A stretch of DNA of 37,188 nt from Microcyclospora pomicola (Eukaryota > Ascomycota > Dothideomycetes > Capnodiales), in contig NHNY01000049.1 in NCBI GenBank assembly GCA_002786065.1, forward strand, positions 1 to 37,188. Reading direction: 5' to 3'. Under the pieces are notes generated by a model. It ran no database searches and was not told the origin of the DNA. It saw only the letters and a program-made list of their open reading frames with translations. Of the stretch, positions 20,588 through 30,610 are shown piece by piece. Numbering within the stretch: position 1 is the stretch's first letter; the number at the start of each line of letters is the position of its first letter. The translations under genes and the position numbers were made by a program.

Positions 20588-21244
20588 TTAAGCGGGATCC
20601 TCCGAGGGAAAGCTAGGAAATGCAGCTTCTCGAACCGCCTTAAAATAACTGTAGCTGCTTATAGAATCTATGTACTAGTAGCATCTGCTATTATCGAAAG
20701 AGCTATAATACAGTAGCTAACCTCTACCGTCCCCGCTATCCCCTTCCGTGTTCCACACTTAATAGATCTTAAGCAAAGCGTCGGTAGGTAGACTGGCCTT
20801 TGTGCTATATACGTAAACATTGCCCGAACTAGACTTCCTAAGGGCATTGTTCTAGGGTTTAGTAATATAGCTATTCTTATTGTATTGTAGAGCTAGCTTG
20901 TCCTAGCTTTGCATAGCAAGACGTAGACTTCTATCTGTTTGCTATTGCATACGTTGTACAGGACTATAGATGAGATCTTTAGGCTCGATTACTAAGGCAC
21001 GACTATTAGGTAGTAGAAGGTACGTTATGCGTTCGTCGTCAAAGCCTAGAGCTGTACGAAGCACTAAGGCTGTTAGCGCCTTTCTGTTATTAAGAGCAGT
21101 AGTCTGCTTACTATTTCCGCGGGCATACCCTACGGGTGCAACCTGTAGCTTGCCGTCGATAACTACATTCACCCGTTCTACCTACGTATAGCCCTACCTA
21201 TATAACATAAGGCAGACTAGGCTTAGCAGATAAGAAGTTTTCAT
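20588..21244 (-). pseudogene. Relic of a small predicted secreted protein, unknown function
   Basis: Minus strand, ATG at 21244 to TAA at 20588-20590: 218 codons, all in one frame. The N-terminus MKTSYLLSLVCLMLY is a plausible signal peptide (Lys, then a short hydrophobic core). The mature part has N-V-V-I-D-G-K-L-Q-V, A-L-G-F-D-D-E-R-I-T-Y-L-L-L-P and D-L-I-Y-S-P-V-Q-R. Interruptions are TAG/TAA at likely Gln/Trp codons. Residues 25-101 form a stop-free block. No family is recognised; possible host-interaction or cell-wall protein, inferred only from the putative signal and size. It ends about 80 bp from the right target duplication of the gypsy element, so its downstream region received that insertion. 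Confidence 0.5.
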
Positions 21245-21519
21245 GTTAAGGAAAGAATATGAGATGTCAATCTACGATAAGCGCCTAATACCGTGAGGAG
21301 TGCATCTTATTTAAGTATCTTATAAGCGACTGATTTATTAATAGCAAAATCAACCCCTAGGGTTAGGTTAAGCGCCGGCTAGGCCTCTTTTATATTTCAT
21401 AGTAGTAGTAGAAGCCCTTATTTTAAGAACATTCAACAGCATATCCGAAGCAGAAGATAAGTGCAGTAACTACTAGCCTCCTCTAAAGGCGAGGCACAAA
21501 GTTTCCTAAGATGCTAGAC
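21245..21519. other. No gene recognised
   Basis: Spacer between divergent relics (secreted protein on minus, kinase-like on plus); likely held both promoters. No motif can be named. Confidence 0.4.
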
Positions 21520-22936
21520 ACTAGTCTCGTTAACGGTCCACGTCCCGAATCCGCTAAGCTTCCTTAAGCTTAAGTAGATCGAGGAAATATGCTTCGGGCT
21601 AATGTGACGTAGATCGATCCTGTACCTAAGCTACCTTATTAAGCGCGAGACACCGGAACTCCTTACAACCTATTTAGAGTTCTAATAAGATCAGCCTTAC
21701 AACATAGTCTCTACCTAATTAGAAGGCTAACTTAGGAGATATATACTAGCCTAGAGTATTCTTCGAATTAAGGAAGTAACGATGCAGATTCAATTCTAAG
21801 TCGTAAGAGGCAGAGACTATAGGACAAACCTAAACTGTTATATATAATTCGGAAAGAGCGGAGTAAAATCGGCAAAGAGCTAAGGAATATCGCTAAACCC
21901 CTTTACAAGAACATCGTCGCGCTATATTAGGTCTTTCATCATGATAATACGCTCTTATTCGTATATAAAGAGATGGACATCTTACTAGAACAGGTGTTTT
22001 TTCTCGATTTTGACCTATAGTCGGTCAACCTAATACATAAGGAGGCCTAAATTGCCGCGATCTATACATAGGTAAGAGACTTCAGGATCACTAGTAAACT
22101 ACGAAGTTAACGATCCTAAGATCTTAAAAGGTATCCTCTACCTCTATGATTCCTTAAAGCTGTTACATAGTCGGGTTGTAGCTGCTAATGTTCTGCTCTC
22201 TCGTATAGGGGTAGTGAAACTAGGTAAGACACATTAAGTTAAGAGCCTGTTATTAAGACTAACGCAAAGCGAAGCCTAGGTAGGAAAGAGTATTGTTATA
22301 GCAGATACCGACTTTAGGCATAATTTCAGAGGCCTAGCAGAGATCTTCTTAGCACTCTAATTCCTACTAGATCCAATACTAGATTACGTAAACTTGTATA
22401 GTAGTGACTACGATCTTTACGAGAAGCTCTCTTCGGGCTTAGGCAGGGCTGTTCTAGACGTACGTTAACTTGTCCCCTTAAGTGCTATTGCTAACACAGA
22501 CATAGCATGTCTCGTTCTCTAAAGCAAACCGGAACGAGTTAGCAAAGCTAGTTGTCCGAACGTTAAGGGTGTCGTATAACCCTCTACGGCCTTTCGAGGT
22601 CTGATATAGCATCCTAGAGCAACCTTAGGGGATGAAGATGTTAGTCTAGATTATAAGGAACACACGTACTAGAAAATGTCATAGCTACATATTAGTAACT
22701 TCTCTATAGATTCATAATATGCACTTCCTCTCGCTATTCTCGTGACCGTTGCATTATTTAAGACAGGATTTGCAGGGGCAACTAGAACTACACCTCGGTA
22801 CACAAGTACAAGCTAGCTTAAAGAACATGTTGATTACTTGTTTAAGCATGCCCTAGTAATGCTCTAGCTTATTGTGCAGGAAGCAGTCGGGCTCTACTAA
22901 AATACAGTTCCGGAGCGCGAGAAAAAGCGGAGGTAA
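21520..22936 (+). pseudogene. Protein-kinase-like relic (catalytic residues not canonical)
   Basis: A frame with R-R-S-I-L-Y-L-S-Y-L-I-K, then an N-lobe-like part (K-P-L-Y-K-N-I-V-A-L-Y; F-V-Y-K-E-M-D-I near 21960-21980) and, after a likely 58-59-nt intron starting gtaagag at 22072, G-I-L-Y-L-Y-D-S-L-K-L-L-H-S-R-V-V-A-A-N-V-L-L-S-R-I-G-V-V-K-L-G, matching kinase subdomains VIb-VII. The catalytic Asp and Lys of H-R-D-x-K are absent and D-F-G is replaced, so the ancestor was probably a pseudokinase of a fungal type. The frame stays in phase to TAA at 22934-22936 with TAG/TAA at Gln/Trp sites. C-terminal end: P-E-R-E-K-K-R-R. The acceptor site is one base out of register, so either an indel or a mutated AG is present. 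The 5' limit is approximate. Confidence 0.55.
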
Positions 22937-23497
22937 TTATCTAGCTACTAGCTCGTTCGTTGCCGCGTTATGGCTGCTTAGCATAGCTAAGCCTCTAATG
23001 TGTGGCCGACTACGACATAGAAGGGGATTTCATGTGCGTCTGTCACTCCTCCCTTATCGATGTTACGCCTTCTTCTTAGTAGTCTCTACTTTTACAATTG
23101 GAATTAGTTGACCAGGCTTCAGCTTTAATATCTAGCCCTTCTAATTGTGAACTGTACCCTACAATGCTAACAATTTGCTCTTATATATGCGCCTAGACTC
23201 GCCTCGTAGAGACCTCGGGCATGCTAGACATAAATCCTTATCCCCTTGCGACAACGAGAGTATCTCTTCGCTACTCTAGTCCTTATCTTATAATGTTGAA
23301 TAGTTGTTCAACAATAGCTAGATGTCGTGTTAGAGGTCGTGTGGTAAAAAGAGTTGCGGGAGAGGATAGCTTAGGTTCTATGTCTTCGTCAGAGTGTCGC
23401 AGTCATTGCCATCGCGAACTAATAACATACTACGTCGTGCTTTAACAGTGGCTAGTTAGGCTGATCTAGAGAGCTGTATAACTAGTATCTCCTACAA
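22937..23497. other. No gene recognised
   Basis: Short frames only (for example 23221-23445 plus strand, 74 codons, Ser/Arg-rich); none convincing. Probably 3' region of the kinase-like relic and 5' region of the JmjC relic. Confidence 0.4.
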
Positions 23498-25782
23498 TGT
23501 CTAATAAGCAAATACACATAAGCGTTGCAGTCTTAAGCGAATACGTGTAATTTCTTTATTAGAGTGCGACGTCTGCGGCGATCGCGATTATACTAAAGAC
23601 ATTGTCTCTGCACTCGATTCGGGTCGTGATCTTGTATGTGTAAGGTGCTTCCTTAGACGTCTATGCTATGTACCTAGTCTGCTCGATCGTAAATCGCGTC
23701 TAGATAAATGAGCCTAGGACAAATAAGCCTAGGATGAATAAGCCTAGGACGAATAAGCCTAGGACGAATAAGCCTAGGACGAATAAGCCTAGGATGAATA
23801 AGCCTGGGACGAATAAGCCTAGGACGAATAAGCCTAGGACGAATAAGCCTAGGACGAATAAGCCTAGGACGAATAAGCCTAGGACAGACAAGCCTAGGAC
23901 AGAGTAACCTAGGACAGAGTAACTAGATGATTTTATAACTCGTGCTTATCTGCATTATTCTCTCTATAACAGACTAACTAGGAATGTACTACAGAGTCAC
24001 CTAGCGAAAATGCAGCACGATGAGTTAAATAGTCAACATCGTAAGTACTGCAATAATGGAATACTATTAGCTACTCGATTGTAAGAACTGACTCTCGGAT
24101 TAGATTCTAAAGTCCCTAACAGAGTGCTCGAGTCTTATATATTGTCGACTAGCCCGAGTACTAACAAATTCAAAGACCGGTCCAATCAGTAGAGATTAAG
24201 AGTCAGAAATGCTCTTCTGATCTACTCCTGCTCGAATCTTAGCGACCTAGATTAGGAACGTATTCGATAGACGATCGCTAGCATAGGCGTGAAGTGCCGC
24301 ATCGGACTTCAAGTTCTAAATAGACGTTATCTTTTCTACGTATACTGCGAAGCTTAGACTGGCTTTAGCACTCGTAACTATAATGCGTTCGATGTCGATT
24401 ACTACTATCTGCAGATCTAAGGTGTAGTACGACAGCTATAAGTACTATAGGAGTATGTTGCGAGATGTAGCACTCTGTTATGCGATAAGATATCTTAGAG
24501 ACCGACCTACCGATCGATGAAGCACAAGCTAAGTAAGGCCACTAAGAGCCTAAGTCTCGAACATCTAGTACCAATTTTAGAGCCGCGAACACAATTGAAC
24601 ATTGATCTTGCTACATACTAGATATTCCTACGCGGTAGCGATTTAGAGAGGCAATAGTTGCCGCTAGAGCCGCCCTAGCCACTAGTGTTTGCTCCTTCAG
24701 TCCCTTCGTATGCCTATGTTAGGACTTATGTAAGCGAAGACTGTGCCGAAGTCCTTTTTCTTATAGCAGCTGAATTTCGCGATAGAGCTAGGACAGGGAC
24801 AGTCTTTACTAAGCCTATCGTTGTCTACGATAGCAATTTTACTAATAGTAACGAATACAGCCTACAGCATTTTGTAGACGTGCTGCGACTGCGATATAGC
24901 GAATAAGAGATAGATATGCAGAAGGCTAGTAAGAGGCTCTTAGAGAGGATGCGAGTTACTAAGTTTGTAGATCTTCTCGACCTAGAGCAGTCTAGACGTT
25001 TAGGCAACGCACTCAATCTTAGGTCTATAGTCTAAGCCGATTGCCCTACCTTTACGCGACTACCCTGTTTTCAAATCCTCTAGGCTTTAATTGAGCGATT
25101 AAGGACTAAGCCTAGGCTAGGCAAGCAGTCCCGAACTGATCCACGTATCTCCGATCTTTAGAGCTGTTTAGCATTCAACATTTTTAGTTTCCAGCACGCC
25201 TTATCGTTCGCGCATGTAGATTCACTTCTAGGTACTTAGGTTAGGAATCTTTTCGGTCTAAAATTCTAGATGTTTATTCCTAAGTCGTAGATGCTAGAAC
25301 AAGATTAGGAGAATTTCAGTCGCGATAGTGTTAGCTAGATGCTAGAAGGGAAAGCACGTCTAGTTGTTCTTCCTAAAGGGTCTGTGTTCTTTATGCTACT
25401 AGGTATCCGAACTATCTACGCTGTTTTCACTGCCGAAGACTACTTAATAGAGGGTAGCATATTATAGGATGAGTGCGCGCTTCTCGAGACGTTAAAGGCA
25501 CTTCATTAGGTTTGTTCCAATCCTAGCGTGACTAACGAGACAATGGCCTAACAATTGCCTCACGTTCTTCAAACTCTCTAGGATTGGATTAGTAAGGACC
25601 TAGACCGATTCGGTCGACTAGGGGATGTAGCTATCCTGCAGGAAACGCTTACGAGGTTCTCGGGTTTAGGTTGTAAGTGTAGGTCATCTTATAAGAAGCG
25701 TCAATGCCCCTACGAGCGCTGTACTACGTAGTGTACTAAGCATCTACGAAGCTATAGAAGGAATTGTATAGAAGAACAATAA
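23498..25782 (+). pseudogene. JmjC-domain protein relic with N-terminal Cys motif and pentapeptide repeats
   Basis: Begins near an ATG at 23498 and has a small zinc-binding-like module (C-D-V-C-G-D at 23565, then C-V-R-C-F-L-R-R-L-C). A frame change near 23700 (indel or intron) leads into 14 pentapeptides of the P-R-T-N-K type (23713-23922), and then one frame is held to TAA at 25780-25782. Long conserved-looking stretches follow (L-R-V-R-N-A-L-L-I-Y-S-C; N-S-N-E-Y-S-L-Q-H-F-V-D-V-L-R-L-R-Y). The JmjC core reads F-A-H-V-D-S-L-L-G-T (His 25213, Asp 25219) and I-Y-A-V-F-T, where the second iron-binding His is Tyr (25417-25419, a CAC-to-TAC RIP change). A Cys-rich tail follows (C-K-C...C-P-Y-E-R-C). 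Family role: Fe(II)/2-oxoglutarate dioxygenase, often histone demethylase. TAG/TAA interrupt at Gln/Trp positions. Confidence 0.72.
23713..23922 (+). repeat. 15-bp minisatellite, 14 units, encoding P-R-T-N-K in frame with the JmjC relic
   Basis: Unit cctaggacgaataag. In the frame shared with the downstream JmjC part the twelve P-R-T-N-K / P-R-T-D-K units carry no stop; the last two units end in TAA, probably P-R-T-E-Q. The result would be a basic, Pro-rich linker between the Cys module and the rest. The antisense reading (V-L-G-L-F)n is a shadow. Confidence 0.9.
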
Positions 25783-25852
25783 CGATGAGGCGATTCTAGC
25801 TGTCCCTATAGATACGAGTAAATGCACTAAAAGGGAAAGTGTACGTTTACAT

Positions 25853-26146
25853 CAGGTTCGTATCAGGGTTATTTAGGTCTAGGGTCGAGGACTATAGGTA
25901 GTAGTTACTCTTATAGTTATGTACTGCCGCTAACTAGTAACACTTGCTGCAAGCTCTCTATGTTCTCGACTACATCTCTTCTTATTAGGGTGTCCTATTT
26001 ACGTGGTCTCTATGCGATTAGCTTTGCCGTGCCGAGAGCGTTGAACGAAAGGGATGTGTCTGAAGTGCCTCCTAAGCTTTTAGTAAATCTAGGACGATCA
26101 GTTCGAGATCACAAGAAAGGGATAAGTGCCGTCGTATACATTATCT
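25853..26146 (+). other. Stop-free stretch of ~98 codons, unknown
   Basis: A plus-strand frame (G-S-Y-Q-G-Y-L-G-L-G-S-R...A-V-P-R-A-L-N-E-R-D-V-S-E-V-P-P-K-L-L) is open up to a TAA at 26146. It could be a 3' exon or chance; no domain is seen. Confidence 0.25.
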
Positions 26147-26282
26147 AAAGATGTCATCCTGCATCATCAAATAAGCTTATGCCTCCCGAGCAGCACCTTA
26201 ATACCTCCCTCGGATCTTATACTATGTAACTAACTCTAGTTAGATCCGTAAAAGTCTTGCTTTTATAGACATGTCTATGCGT

Positions 26283-26444
26283 CTTCCGTGTCCGTTATCC
26301 CTCACTTCTAAGACAACTAGAACAGAGGTCGTTATATTAACAGCTACGGGAGTGCTAACAAATCTTCCGTGTCCGTTATCCCTTACTTTTAAGACAACTA
26401 GAACAGAGGTCGTCGTATTAACAGCTACGGGAGTGCCGACAAAT
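26283..26444. repeat. Tandem duplication of an 81-bp unit
   Basis: Two copies starting at 26283 and 26364, differing by a few transitions. 81 bp is 27 codons. Both strands are open: minus gives T-P-V-A-V-N-x-T-T-S-V-L-V-V-L-x-V-R-D-N-G-H-G-R-F-V, plus gives L-P-C-P-L-S-L-T-x-K-T-T-R-T-E-V-V. The minus reading looks more protein-like. Confidence 0.85.
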
Positions 26445-26599
26445 TCGGCTCTAGTAGCGTCAAAGGCAGGTAACTAGTTTTCTATAGTGTGTTTATGCTT
26501 AGGAGCATTTAAATTTTAGACTATACCTATAGCGAGAGCTTTGATGTCCTCCTTCGAAAGGCTGTCCTATTAGGGCGAATTAGGGGCGAACAGCTTTGT

Positions 26600-27190
26600 T
26601 AGACATGCTTAAGACTAGTAAGTCCTAGCCGACAGCTAAATGATCTTAGGTTAGCTTACCTGCGAGTATCGTCTATAAATCGCCGTAGCGTCCCCTTCCT
26701 AGAACATTAGAGAGCTTAAGCATTAGGTCCCCGACGCGCTGTCGACGTAGTCGTAGGCTAAAGTCCTGACTAACTAGGCTAAGTAGAGCTAGGTCTCTAA
26801 GTATAGCTGCCTCTGCATAGTATACACTTAACAATCTCATCTTGTAGACGTACCTGTAATAGGTGCGTAGCCTCTTAACATTTTTACGCTGATTCTAATC
26901 TCTAACAGCCTCCGTGAGCTTTGCTTTGTGGTCGTTTATCCAAATCTTATACTGCTTTTTAACTTCTATTAAAGGTACAAGCTAAGGAGATTCGATTTTG
27001 CAAAGTAGTACCGTATCCTAGTGCATCAATTTCACCCTAAAGATTATACTACGAGCAATTAAATCTGCACTTACTAGCATAACTACAATCGGATCGGATA
27101 GAAGGATAGGAAACTACGAAGTAAGGTCTAGATCTAGGAGACTTTCCGCGATAGGAGCTGTGCCAAATAGTACTTAGGAGCTTGCTTAAC
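26600..27190 (-). pseudogene. Degenerate reading frame, unknown function
   Basis: Minus-strand frame of about 195 codons: F-G-T-A-P-I-A-E-S-L-L-D-L-D-L, A-K-L-T-E-A-V-R-D, L-R-T-Y-Y-R-Y-V-Y-K-M-R-L-L-S-V-Y-Y-A-E-A-A-I-L, R-L-R-R-Q-R-V-G-D-L-M-L-K-L-S-N-V-L-G-R-G-R-Y-G-D-L. Stops are TAG/TAA at probable Gln/Trp codons. It is rich in helix-formers and positively charged. No domain recognised; it may continue into the duplicated 81-bp repeat downstream. Confidence 0.4.
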
Positions 27191-27556
27191 ACTTACTAGA
27201 CAGCATCTACGGATAAATAGCAAGAGTAAAGTCCCTAGCCGAATCCCTGTATGTTATTATCTTAACTATACGACTACTAATACACCTATGAACTCTGTAG
27301 ACTAGGGCTTATACCACACTACGTCCTCGATACATATACATCCTTAGCTTTTTGTTTGATCCGCCTAACAACCCCCTTATAACTATGAAACACGGTAAGT
27401 CATTCTTAAGTCTAAGCTTATTAAATCCGGATGTTATATAACGATATGATTCGAGCATAAAAAGCTCGAGAAGAGAGCCTAGGAGAGGAGATAGGAGTAG
27501 TAGGGAGAACAAAAGCAGTGATAGGGTGACACTAAGTACAGTTGCGCATCGCATAC

Positions 27557-28200
27557 AGACTATAGCTTCTAGAGCCGTTCTAGTACCTCCTTATAGCTCT
27601 CCTTTCTAGCTTCCCTAATGCTCTGTCCTCGTTGTCTACCCTAGCGTATAGTAGTAAAAGTTCGCTCTTTACATAGCTAGTAAACCGAGCATTCCCCCTT
27701 GTTCATTACGTCCTCTAAGACTTTAGCAACATTATAGATAAAAAGATCTTTAAGATCGCTCTAGTCGTACTTGCTTCTCCGATATATCTTTATAAGACCC
27801 TAAAAATGTTTTTTCTAGCGACAGCATGTATTCTGTGTAGTGCGCTAGTGCTATAGGCCGTCTACGTAATTGTTGTTAGAAGCGAACAACAGCCTAGCAG
27901 CTACCAATTCTAGATATTAGCTTAGTTCAGGTCGAAATGCTATTAGCGAAAGCTGAACACAATATTTCCACTCGGATTTACGCGTCTCGCGCCTATAGCT
28001 AAGAATCTTCCTATTTAACGGCACTAATATCTACTTAATCTAAGTACGAGCTTTCTCTGCATCCTGTATTAATCGTTTCACAAATACTAGTTACATAAAC
28101 TCTCTAAAAGGAATAGGGTGTTGCTCGGAGTCGATAAGATTGTTGTTATTCTTAGCATGTCGACTCTACGAGCTAGCTATGTTAAGTACAAGCAGCTGTA
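27557..28200 (-). pseudogene. Degenerate reading frame, unknown function
   Basis: Minus-strand frame of about 215 codons with TAG/TAA interruptions only: E-F-M-*-L-V-F-V-K-R-L-I-Q-D-A-E-K-A-R-T, Y-R-R-E-T-R-K-S-E-W-K-Y-C-V-Q-L, A-F-R-P-E-L-S, Y-N-V-A-K-V-L-E-D-V-M-N-K-G, L-C-K-E-R-T. The composition and preserved phase argue for a real ancestral gene. No family is recognised. It could belong with the relic at 26600-27190, but the stretch between them (27190-27557) has no coherent frame. Confidence 0.42.
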
Positions 28201-28849
28201 GAGATGCCTTACTTGTTTGTTCGAAGGGTAAACAGGAAAGATAAGAACGATAGAATGTACCTAAGCATGCCGAGTCGGTCTTGTCCAAATTTTAGACTAC
28301 GCATTTGCATGCCGTTAGCGACTAATCTTAAGACTTTGATCCAATTCTGCCTTTTTGGTCGGCCTCATCCGCTTCTATCCTTGTCTATCGCACTTATCTA
28401 CTTTCGTTAGGACTGTGTTGCTTTTCCGGTCCTAAAGCACAGACATAGCACTAGTACAGCGAGGTATAGCAATCGGTAGAGGAATGCACCGTCTTACGAG
28501 TGTTTGACACTAAGTTAAGCACTACAACAGCATGTTATTAGCAGGGACGTGTGATCGAGGACAGTAGCGTACCGGCCCTACTTCGCGCGCACAGACAGCC
28601 GCTGTTAGTAGGACGCGTTTGTTGGACTGCCTAAGCATAACAGATACTATAGCACCGTACTTCCTACAAGCATTATAATAATGACTAACAACACCCTAGA
28701 TCTGCCTATTACTTCCTATACTAGGGCTAGGACCGTAAGAGAGGCTATAGGACTAACAGAATCTAGGTAGCGAAAATTTCTCGTATGTAGGAGCTTAAAG
28801 TGGCCTGATCTTGTATCTAATCTCGATAGGACTTCACTTACATACAAGC
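28201..28849. other. No convincing gene
   Basis: Includes a 68-codon plus frame (28204-28410) and a 64-codon minus frame (28716-28910), neither recognisable. Possibly 5' parts of the flanking relics. Confidence 0.35.
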
Positions 28850-29266
28850 CGAAGAACTCGTAGTAGAAGGCCGATACAAGACATAGACAGAAGTGGAATA
28901 CTAGCGACAAGACGAGCTCTAGAACAAGCTAAATAACTACCTTAGAGTCAAGTAGGGTCTACTAGAAGTGACGGAGGCAGTGTATTCGTGGAGAATGAAA
29001 CAGGCCTTGTCCCTGCATATACGCTCGAGGAAGGGCAAACAACAAACGCTAGCTATATATGTAAGTACGGATGTTAGAGTAGGCAAGGATGTTAGGGTAG
29101 GTACGGATGCTAAAATAGGCACCTTAAGTAGAAGCGCTAGTCTTTTGCTATCTATTCGCGATCAGCCACACTTAGCGCGACATCTATATAGAGATCGAAT
29201 CGCTAAAGGACTAGCTACGAATTATGACAGCACCGATCTAGGCAAAGCGCTACATCTACGCTAATA
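28850..29266 (+). pseudogene. Degenerate gene end with hexapeptide repeats and R-H-L-Y-R-D-R motif
   Basis: Plus-strand frame from about 28850 (A-E-E-L-V-V-E-G-R-Y-K-T; coil-like R-Q-D-E-L-*-N-K-L-N-N-Y-L-R-V-K) into a stop-free 98-codon C-terminus (28968-29264). It carries an 18-bp repeat giving D-V-R-V-G-K / D-V-R-V-G-T / D-A-K-I-G-T (29072-29125) and A-R-H-L-Y-R-D-R-I-A-K-G-L. The R-H-L-Y-R-D-R segment also occurs, with the same DNA, in the minus-strand relic at 35853-36830. No domain recognised. Confidence 0.4.
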
Positions 29267-29779
29267 GTTTGTGCGCCTAATCTCTATAATCTTCGAGGTA
29301 TGTAATAGGGGAATAGGTCATTTATATAGTCGTCCTCTAGTAATGCGGAAGTAAAAGCAAGTGCAAAACATGTATCTACTTTATCTCCTTCCATCGTACT
29401 ACACGTATCTTACCTAGATCTAGATATCCTAGCTATAAGAAAGCTATAATGTGCTCGCGTAGACCGTAACGATCTTAGGAGGGAGGATATAGAATGCCGC
29501 TGCTTTAGGTCCTTGCAGATACCCTTAGACTTGCTTACTTCTTACTATCGGGTCTGCGTAAACAACCGTCTAGTCTTGCTGTTTAGGCTGTTTATAGACA
29601 GTATACTAGCCGCCGGTCTGAAACACGCAGTCGATCTCCGACTTAACACAGTTACGACATTGTTTTCTAGGCCCTAAACAGCGTTTCTAAGACAATCAGC
29701 ATAGTTCATTTCCTTAACGTAGATAAAGCATGTCGCCTACCTTACGTCTCCGATAACTCTTATATGTAATACTACACTA
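29267..29779. other. No gene recognised
   Basis: Only short frames. An 8-bp inverted repeat (gaattagg/cctaattc) lies just beyond, at 29823-29849. Confidence 0.4.
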
Positions 29780-30204
29780 GCCCTCTAGAAGCTGCTTTCG
29801 AGCGTTACGTAACGGTGGCGTCGAATTAGGGTATTGCGCTACCTAATTCCGCGGGGCATAGGGGTCTCGCGGAGCAAGCTTTTGCGGAGCAAGCTTTTAT
29901 AGAGCAAGGTACTATAAAGTATAGTTTTACAGAGCAAGGTACTATAAAGTATAGTTTTCTAGAGTAAGGTACTATAAAGTATAGTTTTGCGGAGGGTAGA
30001 AGATTTGCAGAGTATAGCCTTACTAAGGATAGAAGATTTGGGGAGCGTAGGGATGCTAAGGGTATCCTTGCGGAGTGTAGGGTTAAGGGTATCCTTAAGA
30101 AGCATCGTAGTCGTGCCGAGTATAGCGGCATTATATAGCATAGCAGCAATATTTAGCATAGTAGTCTTACTAGTTATAGTCGTCTTATAGCAGTTCTGTG
30201 TTAA
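29780..30204 (+). pseudogene. Repeat-rich relic frame (E-Q-G-T-I-K-Y-S-F repeats)
   Basis: A plus-strand frame of about 140 codons ends TAA at 30202-30204. It includes two A-E-Q-A-F units (15 bp), three 30-bp units giving x-E-Q-G-T-I-K-Y-S-F (29901-29990), then degenerate R-R-F-A-E-Y-S / R-R-F-G-E-R / K-G-I-L-A-E-C-R units. Interruptions are TAG/TAA only. The unit length steps in multiples of five residues, suggesting one repeat family that has diverged along the protein. Function unknown. The antisense strand is also largely open, so the coding strand is chosen from the more natural composition. Confidence 0.38.
29869..29990 (+). repeat. Nested 15-bp and 30-bp tandem repeats
   Basis: gcggagcaagctttt twice (29869-29898), then three 30-bp units beginning agagcaaggt at 29901, 29931 and 29961. 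All periods are multiples of three. Confidence 0.85.
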
Positions 30205-30319
30205 TGATTAATAGAGGGCGTTTATGCTCGCCTTGTAGCGACTACGGCGTTGCAGTTATTCTAGATAGCTTGTTTAAGGAGAGAGGTTAATACTCGTTCG
30301 ATGGCAACATTTAAGCTAC

Positions 30320-30610
30320 AACTCTTTAAGGAATTGTAGAGAATCCGAATTATGTAGAACACCCTAGGACACTATGTACTTGTAGGCTCCGCCTTGTACT
30401 AGCCTGTCCTAGATGTAAGGGACCCTTCTCTAAACTGTGTAGGGATGTCCTGCGCTATAACGAGTTAGCGCTAGCTAGCTCTGCTATAAGTGCGACTTGT
30501 TGCTAAGACTACTTGATTTGCCTATAGGGGTTATTTGCAGTGCGGCACGAGTCTATCCTTAGCCTGTACATTATAAAGGTTTCGGCTCTACTGGCCTCTA
30601 TACATCGACT
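30320..30610 (+). pseudogene. Cys-rich relic, possible zinc-ribbon
   Basis: The plus-strand frame gives E-N-P-N-Y-V-E-H-P-R-T-L-C-T-C-R-L-R-L-V-L, then A-C-P-R-C-K-G-P-F-S-K-L-C-R-D-V-L-R-Y. Cys pairs C-x-C and C-x2-C plus a further Cys suggest a small zinc-binding module. TAG/TAA interruptions follow. No family can be named. Confidence 0.3.

Noticed and set aside
23700-23891. Hydrophobic (V-L-G-L-F)n minus-strand frame as a membrane protein
   Set aside because: It is the antisense of the P-R-T-N-K minisatellite, which is in frame with the JmjC relic on the plus strand.
27309-27554. 81-codon minus frame with Leu-rich N-terminus, possible signal peptide or membrane segment
   Set aside because: The Leu run comes from a simple gag/agg-rich stretch, no further protein-like features follow, and flanking relics use other frames.
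29823-29849. 8-bp inverted repeat as a terminator or regulatory hairpin
   Set aside because: Short, falls inside a relic coding frame, and such dyads are expected by chance in this length.
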